A DNA stretch of 45,340 bases, from positions 1-45,340 of the forward strand of contig NZ_JACJRQ010000057.1 in the NCBI RefSeq assembly GCF_014697355.1, read 5' to 3'. This DNA is from Nostoc calcicola FACHB-3891. GTDB taxonomy: Bacteria; Cyanobacteriota; Cyanobacteriia; Cyanobacteriales; Nostocaceae. A program made the position numbers and the translations under genes. The notes beneath the pieces were generated by a model. That model did not search any database. It was given only the letters and a program-made list of their open reading frames with translations, and was not told the DNA's origin. Position 1 is the first letter of the stretch, and the number at the start of each line of letters is the position of its first letter. Positions 26,022 to 33,027 of the stretch are shown one piece after another.

Positions 26022-26062
26022 TATAATTCTCATAATTACGGTATCCGAGTAGAAATACCGTA
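26022..26062 (+). promoter_or_regulatory. -10 box and adjacent hairpin upstream of sulfate-binding-protein gene
   Basis: TATAAT lies at 26022-26027 without a good TTGACA at the right distance, as in activator-dependent promoters. An exact inverted repeat TACGGTAT...ATACCGTA (26037-26062, 10-nt loop) begins about where transcription would start. It could form a 5' mRNA hairpin or be an operator. Confidence 0.45.
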
Positions 26063-26081
26063 GATTTAGGGGTGAATTCTG

Positions 26082-27239
26082 ATGAGCAAGTCGCAACAAG
26101 GGACACAAGTAGGTAAATACCTAACTCAGGTAATGCAGATTTATGCCAATAAAACTTTAGATGCTATGCAATTTTCGTACCAACGCCGAATCAGAAGTTG
26201 GTTGAATGGACATACTATCCAAAGCTTCGTAAGTCTGTTGCTAATAGGTGCTGTTTTAAGTGTGTTAGTTGCCTCCTGTTCAGGAAGCAGCTCAGCTACC
26301 AAAGCTGATGTAAAGCTGAGACTTGTTTCCTTTTCCGTTACTAAAGCAGCTCACGATCGGATAATTCCTAAATTTGTGGAAAAATGGAAGCAAGAACACG
26401 ACCAAAACGTCACATTTGAGCAAAGTTATGGGGGTTCTGGCGCTCAAGCGGCTGCTGTCATTGCTGGTTCACAAGAAGCAGATATAGTGCATTTGGCACT
26501 TCCCCTGGACGTAAATAAAATTGCTCTTGCAGGTTTAATTAAATCAGGTTGGGAAATCAAATCTCCCAGAAATGGTATCGTTAGCAGATCTGTTGCTACT
26601 ATCGTAACCCGCGAAGGTAATCCTAAAGGCATCTATACTTGGCAAGATTTAGCGAAAGATGGCATCACATTGATTGCGGCTAATCCAAAAACTTCTGGTA
26701 TTGCTATTTGGGAATTCTTAGGTTTGTGGGGTTCGGTGACTCAAGCAGGAGGTGACGAGACAACAGCATTAAATTATGTCACTAAAGTCTATAAAAATAC
26801 CCCTTCACTGACAAAAGATGCTCGTGAGGCTAGCGATTTATTTTTCCAAAAAGGTCAGGGAGATGTCTTAATTACCTACGAAAATGAAGTAATTTTGGCA
26901 GAAAAAACTGGAACAAAACTGCCTTATGTCGTACCAAAAATCAATATTTCTATTGATAACCCTGTAGCTGTAGTTGACAAAAACGTTGACAAGCATGGGA
27001 CAAGAAAAGTTGCACAAGCATTTGTTGACTACCTTTATTCGGCAGACGCTCAACGAGAATTTGCTAGATTACAATATCGTCCTGTTAACCCCACCGTTGC
27101 CCAAGAAGTATTATCAGAATATCCCAAAATTGACACTTTATTCACATCTCAAGATTTAGGCGGCTGGGATAATATCGAGAAAAAGTTTTTTGTGGATGGG
27201 GCAATTTTTGACAAAGTTCAAGCTGGCAAAAAAGCATAA
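26082..27239 (+). CDS. Sulfate-binding-protein family (SbpA-like) lipoprotein
   Basis: This 385-residue periplasmic binding protein is of the sulfate/thiosulfate family: LRLVSFSVTKAAHDRIIPKFVEKW, FEQSYGGSGAQAAAVI, HLALPLDVNKIALAGLI, NPKTSG at 201-206, GQGDVLITYENEVILA and NPVAVVDKNVDKHGTRKVAQAFVDYLY. A hydrophobic helix ends at lipobox VASC (Cys66), so the mature protein is lipid-anchored; 65 residues is a long leader, and ATG 26166 is an alternative start. Usual family members read TSGGARW at the anion loop; this one reads TSGIAIW (204-210). There are no sulfate permease genes beside it. pstS-C-A-B follow, so it may serve another oxyanion or respond to phosphate supply. Confidence 0.88.
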   Translation: MSKSQQGTQVGKYLTQVMQIYANKTLDAMQFSYQRRIRSWLNGHTIQSFVSLLLIGAVLSVLVASCSGSSSATKADVKLRLVSFSVTKAAHDRIIPKFVEKWKQEHDQNVTFEQSYGGSGAQAAAVIAGSQEADIVHLALPLDVNKIALAGLIKSGWEIKSPRNGIVSRSVATIVTREGNPKGIYTWQDLAKDGITLIAANPKTSGIAIWEFLGLWGSVTQAGGDETTALNYVTKVYKNTPSLTKDAREASDLFFQKGQGDVLITYENEVILAEKTGTKLPYVVPKINISIDNPVAVVDKNVDKHGTRKVAQAFVDYLYSADAQREFARLQYRPVNPTVAQEVLSEYPKIDTLFTSQDLGGWDNIEKKFFVDGAIFDKVQAGKKA

Positions 27240-27466
27240 GTTTTGAGGTTGTTTTAAAAGCATTGTATGAAACGTCACGTCAAAAGCCTCAGAACCTAAC
27301 CCGCCTTTACATACGAGAGAATGAGGGATGCTAAAGCCTATATCTACGAATATAGAGATTTTGAGAAAGGTTTGGAGTAGATATTTTGATTTTTCAAACA
27401 TCCTCTAAATGCCAGTAGATAAAAAGTATCAGAAATTTTGCGTCACTTTACCTTAATTGATAATTT

Positions 27467-28468
27467 ATGAGCTTTCGTAGCGGATTTAAAAATAGCTTCT
27501 TGTTAACGTCTTTAATGCTTGTTGGTAGTAGCATTAGTGCTTGTAGCAGTGGACAGGAATTGAAAAGTCAGGTAAGTATTGATGGTGCAGCTGTAGGTTT
27601 TCCTGTTTCTTTAGCAGTTGCAGAAGAATACGGCAGAAGCAAACCTGAAGCTAAAGTTAGTGTAGCCTCAAGTGGTACTGGTGGGGGTTTCAGTAAATTT
27701 TGTAATGGTGATATTGATATAGCTGGTGCTTCTCGTACCATTAGAGATGAAGAAATCAAGAAATGTCAAAGTAAGAATATTGAGTTTGTTGAATTACCTA
27801 TAGCTTTAGACGGAATTGCTGTGATTGCCAATCGTAAAAATAACTTTGCTAAATGTCTAACTATTAAGGAGTTAGACAAGATTTGGAGTGCTAAATCAGA
27901 CGGTAAAATCTTGAATTGGAATCAAGTAAATCCCAAATTTCCTAATGAAAAACTCAAGCTATATGCTCCAGCTTCTGATACTGGAACATTCGATTATTTG
28001 ACTCAAGCAGTTACTGGCAAAGCTAAGAATGGTCGTACAGATTACACTCCCAGTCACAATCAAAACTTACTAGTGCAAGGAGTGTCAGGAGATGAATTTT
28101 CGTTGGGTTATGTGGGGATATCTTACTACATTCAAAATCAAGAAAAGCTGAATTTAGTTGCTGTAGAAAGTCCTTTAGGAAAATGTCAAAAACCGGTTCC
28201 GGTAGATAATGTGATCAAAAATATCTACACACCTTTGTCTCGTCCTTTGTTTATCTATGTAAGTAAAAAATCTTTAGATACGAAACCAGCAGTCAAAGAA
28301 TTTGTAGATTTTTATCTCGATAATTCTTGGAAGTGGGTAGATAGTGTTGGTTATGTGGCTTTACCCGATGAGGCTTACGTTAAGGTAAAACAAAAATTCG
28401 CTACTGGTGAAACGGGGACAAAATTCAAAAAAGCTAAACCAGGTGAACCAATCACAAACTTCATATAA
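27467..28468 (+). CDS. pstS: PstS, phosphate-binding protein
   Basis: PstS captures periplasmic phosphate for the PstCAB importer. The 333-residue lipoprotein has lipobox ISAC with Cys26, the phosphate-loop motifs SIDGAAVGFPVSLAVAEEY, VASSGTGGGFSKFCNGDIDIAGASRTI and SDTGTFDYLTQAV, and the C-terminal PLSRPLFIYVSKKSL. It resembles the PstS/SphX forms of cyanobacteria. It follows the SbpA-like gene after 227 bp and precedes pstC by about 49 bp. No clear tandem Pho box was recognised upstream, although CTTTACCTTAATTGATAATT at about 27448-27467 is a weak candidate. Confidence 0.95.
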   Translation: MSFRSGFKNSFLLTSLMLVGSSISACSSGQELKSQVSIDGAAVGFPVSLAVAEEYGRSKPEAKVSVASSGTGGGFSKFCNGDIDIAGASRTIRDEEIKKCQSKNIEFVELPIALDGIAVIANRKNNFAKCLTIKELDKIWSAKSDGKILNWNQVNPKFPNEKLKLYAPASDTGTFDYLTQAVTGKAKNGRTDYTPSHNQNLLVQGVSGDEFSLGYVGISYYIQNQEKLNLVAVESPLGKCQKPVPVDNVIKNIYTPLSRPLFIYVSKKSLDTKPAVKEFVDFYLDNSWKWVDSVGYVALPDEAYVKVKQKFATGETGTKFKKAKPGEPITNFI

Positions 28469-28517
28469 AGAGAGTTCCAGTCATTGTAGTCTGATTGTAG
28501 TGAAGAATTAATTGTTT

Positions 28518-29459
28518 ATGCAAAATACCAATTCTCAAGACGATTTCGATCAAAGGTTCAGAGAGTCATTGGATAAGAATGTATCTGAAGATATTTCTGA
28601 AAAGATTGTTGCAGTGATTTTATTTGCTTGTGCTTTAGTTTCGGTATTGACTACTTTTGGTATTGTCGTAATTATCTTTCAAGAGACATTCGGTTTTTTC
28701 CAAGAAGTTTCCTTTGCCCAATTCTTTCTAGATACTAAATGGACGCCTTTATTTGCGGAGAGGCATTTTGGTATTTGGCCTTTAATTAATGGTACTTTCT
28801 TGACTACTGCGATCGCTATGTCGGTTGCTATTCCTTTGGGCTTATCTTCTGCCATTTATTTGAGTGAATATGCTCAACCCAAAGTAGCAGCAATTTTACG
28901 TCCCGCAGTGGAACTTTTGGCAGGAGTACCAACAGTAGTCTACGGTTACTTTGCGCTGTTATTTGTTACACCATTACTGCGGAATATTATCCCTCTAGAA
29001 ATTTTCAACGCCTTGAGTGCTGGGTTAATGATGGGGGTAATGATTACTCCTACGGTTGGTTCTATCAGCTTAGATGCCATTCGAGCAGTTCCACGTTCTT
29101 TGCGAGAAGGAGCTTATGCTATAGGTATCACTAAACTAGAAACCATTTTTAAAGTAGTCCTCCCAGCCGCACTTTCTGGAATTATAGCCTCGATTATTTT
29201 GGGCATTTCTCGCGCTGTTGGTGAAACAATGACTGTGTTAATTGCTGCTGGACTGCAACCGAAACTAACTATTAACTTTGCAGAATCAATAGAAACAATG
29301 ACCGCTTACATGGCGCAAATTTCTGGTGGTGATAGTCCACGCGGTAGTCTTAATTTCAAGACATTATATGCTGTAGGCGCTGTTTTGTTTTTAATTACCC
29401 TAACGTTGAATATTGTTAGTTATTGGGTCGCTAATCGCTTTAAAGAAAAGTACGAGTAA
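28518..29459 (+). CDS. pstC: PstC, phosphate ABC transporter permease
   Basis: PstC is one of the two membrane subunits of the high-affinity phosphate importer. The 313-residue protein (ATG 28518; a TTG two codons upstream is possible) has a first membrane helix at about 32-60, then the permease core with the EAA-type loop near 195-215 (LDAIRAVPRSLREGAYAIGITKLETI) and five further hydrophobic helices. SRAVGETMTVLIAAG is a PstC hallmark. pstA starts 5 bp after its stop codon, implying tight co-translation. Confidence 0.95.
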   Translation: MQNTNSQDDFDQRFRESLDKNVSEDISEKIVAVILFACALVSVLTTFGIVVIIFQETFGFFQEVSFAQFFLDTKWTPLFAERHFGIWPLINGTFLTTAIAMSVAIPLGLSSAIYLSEYAQPKVAAILRPAVELLAGVPTVVYGYFALLFVTPLLRNIIPLEIFNALSAGLMMGVMITPTVGSISLDAIRAVPRSLREGAYAIGITKLETIFKVVLPAALSGIIASIILGISRAVGETMTVLIAAGLQPKLTINFAESIETMTAYMAQISGGDSPRGSLNFKTLYAVGAVLFLITLTLNIVSYWVANRFKEKYE

Positions 29460-29464
29460 TAAAC

Positions 29465-30364
29465 ATGGCTACAAGTTATCAACGAGATGATTCTTTCAAT
29501 TCAGAAACAGAATTTACTGATAATGTCGATCGAAGAGAAAGTTTAGGAAAAGTATTTGAAGTACTTTTTTTGTTAGGATTACTAATTGGTTTATTTATCC
29601 TAGCATTGCTACTGTTTGATATTTTCCAAGACGGACTAGTGAGATTTTTGTCACCCGGCTTTCTCACAGAAACACCTTCTCGTTTTCCTGACCAAGGGGG
29701 CATTCGTCCTGCTATTGTTAGTAGTGTCCTTCTAGGAGTCATTGTTATTTTAGTCACTGTACCCATTGGTGTGGGAGCAGCTTTATATCTAGAAGAGTAT
29801 GCGCCTAAAGTTTGGTGGACAGCGATTATTGAGATTAATATTAGCAATCTGGCGGGTGTGCCTTCTATTGTCTACGGGTTGCTGGGTTTAGGAGTTTTCA
29901 ATTATTTACTTGGGTTTGGCCCGGCTTTGATTTCTGGTGCGTTGACTTTATCTTTGTTGTCTTTACCAGTAATTATTGTGACAGCTAGAGAAGCAATTCG
30001 CGCGGTTCCAGATTCCCTCCGAAATGCTTCTTATGGATTAGGTGTTACCAAGTGGCGAACGATTAGCAATCATGTCATACCTTATGCTATTCCTGGTATT
30101 TTGACTGGGGTGATTATTTCTGTATCCCGTGCAATTGGTGATGCAGCATCTCTAATTGTTGTAGGTGCTGTGGGTTTTCTCACATTTGACCCTGGTTTGT
30201 TCCAGAGATTTATGGCTTTACCCATTCAAATTTACAGCTATATCACTCGTCCAGAACCAGGTTTTGCTAGTGCAGCAGCAGCAACAATTATTGCATTGCT
30301 ACTTTTGATTTTAGTTTTAAATGGTCTAGCAATTTATATTAGGCAACGTTTTTCAATCAGTTAG
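29465..30364 (+). CDS. pstA: PstA, phosphate ABC transporter permease
   Basis: PstA pairs with PstC to form the phosphate translocation path. The 299-residue protein has an N-terminal soluble stretch, a helix at about 35-60, and the EAA-type loop TAREAIRAVPDSLRNASYGLGVTKWRTI at about 178-205. SRAIGDAASLIVVGAVGF resembles the PstC segment, as expected for paralogues. It begins 5 bp after pstC. The 109 bp to pstB contain repeats, an unusual interruption within this operon. Confidence 0.95.
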   Translation: MATSYQRDDSFNSETEFTDNVDRRESLGKVFEVLFLLGLLIGLFILALLLFDIFQDGLVRFLSPGFLTETPSRFPDQGGIRPAIVSSVLLGVIVILVTVPIGVGAALYLEEYAPKVWWTAIIEINISNLAGVPSIVYGLLGLGVFNYLLGFGPALISGALTLSLLSLPVIIVTAREAIRAVPDSLRNASYGLGVTKWRTISNHVIPYAIPGILTGVIISVSRAIGDAASLIVVGAVGFLTFDPGLFQRFMALPIQIYSYITRPEPGFASAAAATIIALLLLILVLNGLAIYIRQRFSIS

Positions 30365-30365
30365 G

Positions 30366-30432
30366 TAATTGGGAAGAATTCAGGAGTCAGAATTCAGAAT
30401 TCAGGAGTCAGGAGTCAGAATTCAGAATTAAT
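30366..30432. repeat. gaattcaggagtcaga repeats between pstA and pstB
   Basis: Tandem copies of caggagtcagaattcagaatt lie inside the pst operon. They are of the same family as 1631-1665 and 37025-37070. Confidence 0.85.
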
Positions 30433-30473
30433 AAGGTTTGGATAACTTTTACGCAAATTTGGAGATAGAGAAA

Positions 30474-31301
30474 ATGACTTATAGCAATAGTAGAAGTCAA
30501 CAAGATAGTGCCACAATAGAACAAGCAAATCCCGTATTTAATGCTGAAGGAGTAAAAGTATACTATGGTGGATTTTTGGCACTTATAGATGTTTACTTGA
30601 AGATTCCGGAAAAACAAATTATTGCTTTTATTGGGCCTTCGGGATGTGGGAAAAGTACTCTATTGCGTTGCTTCAATCGGATGAATGATTTAATCCCTGG
30701 AGCTAAGGTAGAGGGGAGGTTGAATTACCGCGATCGCAATATTTACGATCCCAAGATAAATTCTGTAAAATTACGACGCCAAGTCGGAATGGTTTTTCAA
30801 AGACCGAATCCTTTTCCAAAGACAATATACGAAAATATTGCCTTTGGTCCCCGTTCTAACGGTTATAAAGGTAACATTGACGAACTGGTAGAAGATTCCC
30901 TCAGACGTGCCGCCATCTGGGATGAAGTTAAAGATAAACTCAAACACAAGGGTACAGCGTTATCTGGCGGACAACAACAACGGCTTTGCATTGCCAGAGC
31001 GATCGCTATGAAGCCAGATGTATTATTAATGGATGAACCATGCTCTGCTCTCGACCCTATTTCTAGCCGTCAAGTAGAAGAACTCTGTTTAGAACTCAAG
31101 CAACAATACACCATCATCATGGTGACTCACAACATGCAGCAAGCTTCCAGAGTCGCAGATTTTACCGCTTTCTTCAATACAGAAATTGACGAATATGGTA
31201 AACGTCGCGGAAAATTAGTCGAGTTCAGTCCGACAGTGCAAATGTTCAGTTCTCCTCAAACCAAAGAAGCTGAGGACTATATCAGTGGACGCTTCGGTTA
31301 A
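30474..31301 (+). CDS. pstB: PstB, phosphate ABC transporter ATPase
   Basis: PstB hydrolyses ATP to drive phosphate import. From ATG 30474 (GGAG 10 bp upstream) the protein has 275 residues. Walker A is GPSGCGKST at 54-62, the Q-loop is MVFQRPNPFPKTIYENIAFG, the signature LSGGQQQRLCIARA, Walker B VLLMDEPCSALDP and the switch His is in MVTHNMQQA. RPNPFPKTIYENIAFG and RVADFTAFFNT are PstB-specific. A start 12 codons earlier would lack a ribosome-binding site. Confidence 0.95.
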   Translation: MTYSNSRSQQDSATIEQANPVFNAEGVKVYYGGFLALIDVYLKIPEKQIIAFIGPSGCGKSTLLRCFNRMNDLIPGAKVEGRLNYRDRNIYDPKINSVKLRRQVGMVFQRPNPFPKTIYENIAFGPRSNGYKGNIDELVEDSLRRAAIWDEVKDKLKHKGTALSGGQQQRLCIARAIAMKPDVLLMDEPCSALDPISSRQVEELCLELKQQYTIIMVTHNMQQASRVADFTAFFNTEIDEYGKRRGKLVEFSPTVQMFSSPQTKEAEDYISGRFG

Positions 31302-31347
31302 AAAGAAGAATTATGCTGTAATTCCGGAAAATATGCTGAGGCTTGAG

Positions 31348-31389
31348 AGTACTTAACTAAAGTAAAATTTTAGTTAAGTACTTATACTG
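31348..31389 (+). promoter_or_regulatory. Perfect 14-bp inverted repeat upstream of small secreted-protein gene
   Basis: AGTACTTAACTAAA (31348-31361) and TTTAGTTAAGTACT (31369-31382) are exact complements with a 7-nt loop. TATACT (31384-31389) follows immediately and could be a -10 box only a few bases from the ATG at 31396. The repeat may be an operator, or a terminator for pstB, although no T-run follows on the plus strand. Confidence 0.5.
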
Positions 31390-31395
31390 TGTATT

Positions 31396-31821
31396 ATGTT
31401 TAAGTCTCTATCGTTTGCCTTAATTGCAGTTACCGTTTTCACAGCATCCTTTAATAACCCTGGTGCTACCTTGGCTGGAACATGTGCATCTAAGTGTGGT
31501 TCGCGCCCACTTCAGTTTACCCCTGGACAACACATCCGAGTTGAAGTCATAAATAGCACACCCAATTTGATTAAAATCCAAAAACCCTCCGGGACTGATG
31601 CAATATCCTTGAGTCCAGGACAGAAATTAAATTTAGAACAAATAGAAGGTACAGAACCAAATACATCTTTGATATTTTGGAGCGAAACGGGTTTGTCACT
31701 ACAAGCAACTGTCTCAAAACCAAACTTTGGGACATTGCGCCTGGAACTCCGTCCCACTTGGCGCTCCCCTGGCGATCGCTCGTTGTATATTATGGATGAT
31801 GGTAGAATTAATGTATTTTAG
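31396..31821 (+). CDS. Small secreted protein, function unknown
   Basis: The 141-residue precursor has a signal peptide (MFKSLSFALIAVTVFTASFNNPGATLAG) and two Cys in GTCASKCGSRPLQFTPGQ that could pair. The mature part is beta-rich with IRVEVINSTPNLIKIQKPSG, which suggests a small sandwich fold. I recall similar short exported proteins in cyanobacteria but no function. It follows pstB on the same strand behind an inverted repeat, so separate expression is likely. Confidence 0.65.
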   Translation: MFKSLSFALIAVTVFTASFNNPGATLAGTCASKCGSRPLQFTPGQHIRVEVINSTPNLIKIQKPSGTDAISLSPGQKLNLEQIEGTEPNTSLIFWSETGLSLQATVSKPNFGTLRLELRPTWRSPGDRSLYIMDDGRINVF

Positions 31822-31860
31822 GAGTTCGGAGTTATTTTTACATTCATAACTAAAAACTCC
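31821..31860. terminator. Nested stem-loop between convergent genes
   Basis: GGAGTT...AACTCC encloses AGTTAT...ATAACT, starting at the stop codon of the upstream gene and lying 43 bp before the 3' end of the convergent lyase gene. It may work as a weak bidirectional terminator, though T-runs are short. Confidence 0.4.
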
Positions 31861-31902
31861 AAAGTACTAAAAATAAACTTTAATTCCTAGAAAGCTGATA
31901 AC

Positions 31903-32466
31903 TTATGAAATTAGCTTTTCCATATATTGAGCAATCATTTGTTGCACACCGCCACGAGAAATAACAGTTTGTCGGGTACGATAATTTCTACCAACCATTT
32001 TTAACTCTTCCTCAAAAAGAGCGCCGTTTTCTTCTGTCCATAAATATATGGTTTTGGCATCTCGAAAATAATATTCAGCTACTACTAGCTTAGGTACAGG
32101 AAAATTGCGACCAAAATACATAGTTGTTCCCAATGAACCAAGCACTGTCCAGCGTTTAGAACCTTGCTCGCCTGTTGTTGTATCTACATTGTTCCATTCA
32201 ACGTAGGAACCACAGTCCATAACAGCATCATCATCTAACTCGTGCAGTTTCGCCAGTTCAGTTAATTCCGGGCTTCCCCCATCCAGAAACCGCATAGTAA
32301 CTGTTTTTGTTATTTCCTTAACTTTACCATTTGGCAATGCATAATATCGTCGTTCAGAAGACCAATTTCCCTCTGATTCTTGGAGAAAGGTGTTAATCAG
32401 AGATGTTTCTAGTTTAGATACAACATGAGTCATAGAATTGGATTGGTTATTGCTCTTATTGGTCAT
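31903..32466 (-). CDS. CpcS/CpeS-like phycobiliprotein lyase family protein
   Basis: The 187-residue protein looks like the lipocalin-type S lyases that attach bilins to phycobiliproteins: opening FLQESEGNWSSERRYYAL, central VMDCGSYVEWNNVD, then AEYYFRDAKTIYLWTEENGALFEEELKMVGRNYRTRQTVI. The family WF..pN-lR-R pattern is only approximate, so the substrate cannot be named and another member of the lipocalin superfamily is possible. ATG 32466 or 32433 may be the start. A decayed partial copy lies 6 kb away at 25758-25850, on the other side of the pst cluster. Confidence 0.6.
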   Translation of the reverse strand: MTNKSNNQSNSMTHVVSKLETSLINTFLQESEGNWSSERRYYALPNGKVKEITKTVTMRFLDGGSPELTELAKLHELDDDAVMDCGSYVEWNNVDTTTGEQGSKRWTVLGSLGTTMYFGRNFPVPKLVVAEYYFRDAKTIYLWTEENGALFEEELKMVGRNYRTRQTVISRGGVQQMIAQYMEKLIS

Positions 32467-32500
32467 TAGTTTTTAGACCTTGGATTCGTTTTTACCAACA

Positions 32501-32682
32501 AGTCGGAAGTCGGAAGTCGGAAATAAGAAGAAAAAATAACTTTAGTTGTGGGTTTAAAGCCCACTTAAAAAAAGGATGTGTTTCAACGAGTAAGCGCGAG
32601 AAACACGGCGTTCAAATTTTCAATCCCACGACTTCAGTCGTGGGTACTACTTCCGACTTCCTATTTCTTACTTCCGACTTCT
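32501..32682. mobile_element. Hairpin-rich MITE/PATE-like element with inverted ends
   Basis: The ends are inverted: gaagtcggaaataagaa on the left and, as complement on the right, gaagtcggaagtaagaa. Inside are three stem-loops: GTGGG...CCCAC (32548-32564), GTGTTTC...GAAACAC (32578-32606) and CCCACGACT-tc-AGTCGTGGG (32625-32644). There is no transposase, so it would depend on one in trans. The last hairpin resembles ends of IS200/IS605-type elements. Confidence 0.6.
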
Positions 32683-32731
32683 GAACTAATTCGCGTTTTG
32701 AATACAATTGCTTAGTTTCATCACTTATTTA

Positions 32732-32755
32732 TTAACATTATTAAAATAATGTTAA
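32732..32755. promoter_or_regulatory. AT-rich 24-bp palindrome
   Basis: TTAACATTATT and AATAATGTTAA are exact complements around an AA centre. It stands alone between a mobile element and recJ and could be an operator or chance in AT-rich DNA. Confidence 0.3.
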
Positions 32756-33027
32756 ATTAGAAATTTAATTTTCACAATTAAACTTGAGATAGGTGTTATT
32801 TCTTGTTTTGAATGATACAATTGGAGTTTCAACTTACAAAGTAATATACTTAAGTAACAATACTTATAAAAGCTGTACTCTTAATTTGAGATATTACTAT
32901 ATTGTTTATTAACCAAGCTTTAGGGCATTGCGCCGAAGCATAGGTTTTGGTAAAAGTGATTGAGGCGTAGGCGTAGCCCGCCACAGGCATCGCTATTATC
33001 AAAATGGAAACTTTTAATTATTGAATT

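Larger units (their letters stand above)
25519..26081. other. 563-bp AT-rich intergenic region
   Basis: Besides a degenerate lyase fragment (25758-25850) and the promoter elements before the sulfate-binding-protein gene, it holds only AT-rich sequence with no supported gene. Confidence 0.6.
32467..33027. other. 561-bp intergenic region before recJ
   Basis: It holds a hairpin-rich element (32501-32682), an AT palindrome (32732-32755) and a ggcgtaggcgtagcccgcc repeat at about 32965-32984 of a type dispersed in Nostocales. No reading frame is supported. Confidence 0.6.

Noticed and set aside
27448..27467. Pho box upstream of pstS
   Set aside because: Only a single weak TTTACCTTAA-like match is visible; the expected tandem 8-bp repeats with regular spacing are absent, so it is not listed as a site.
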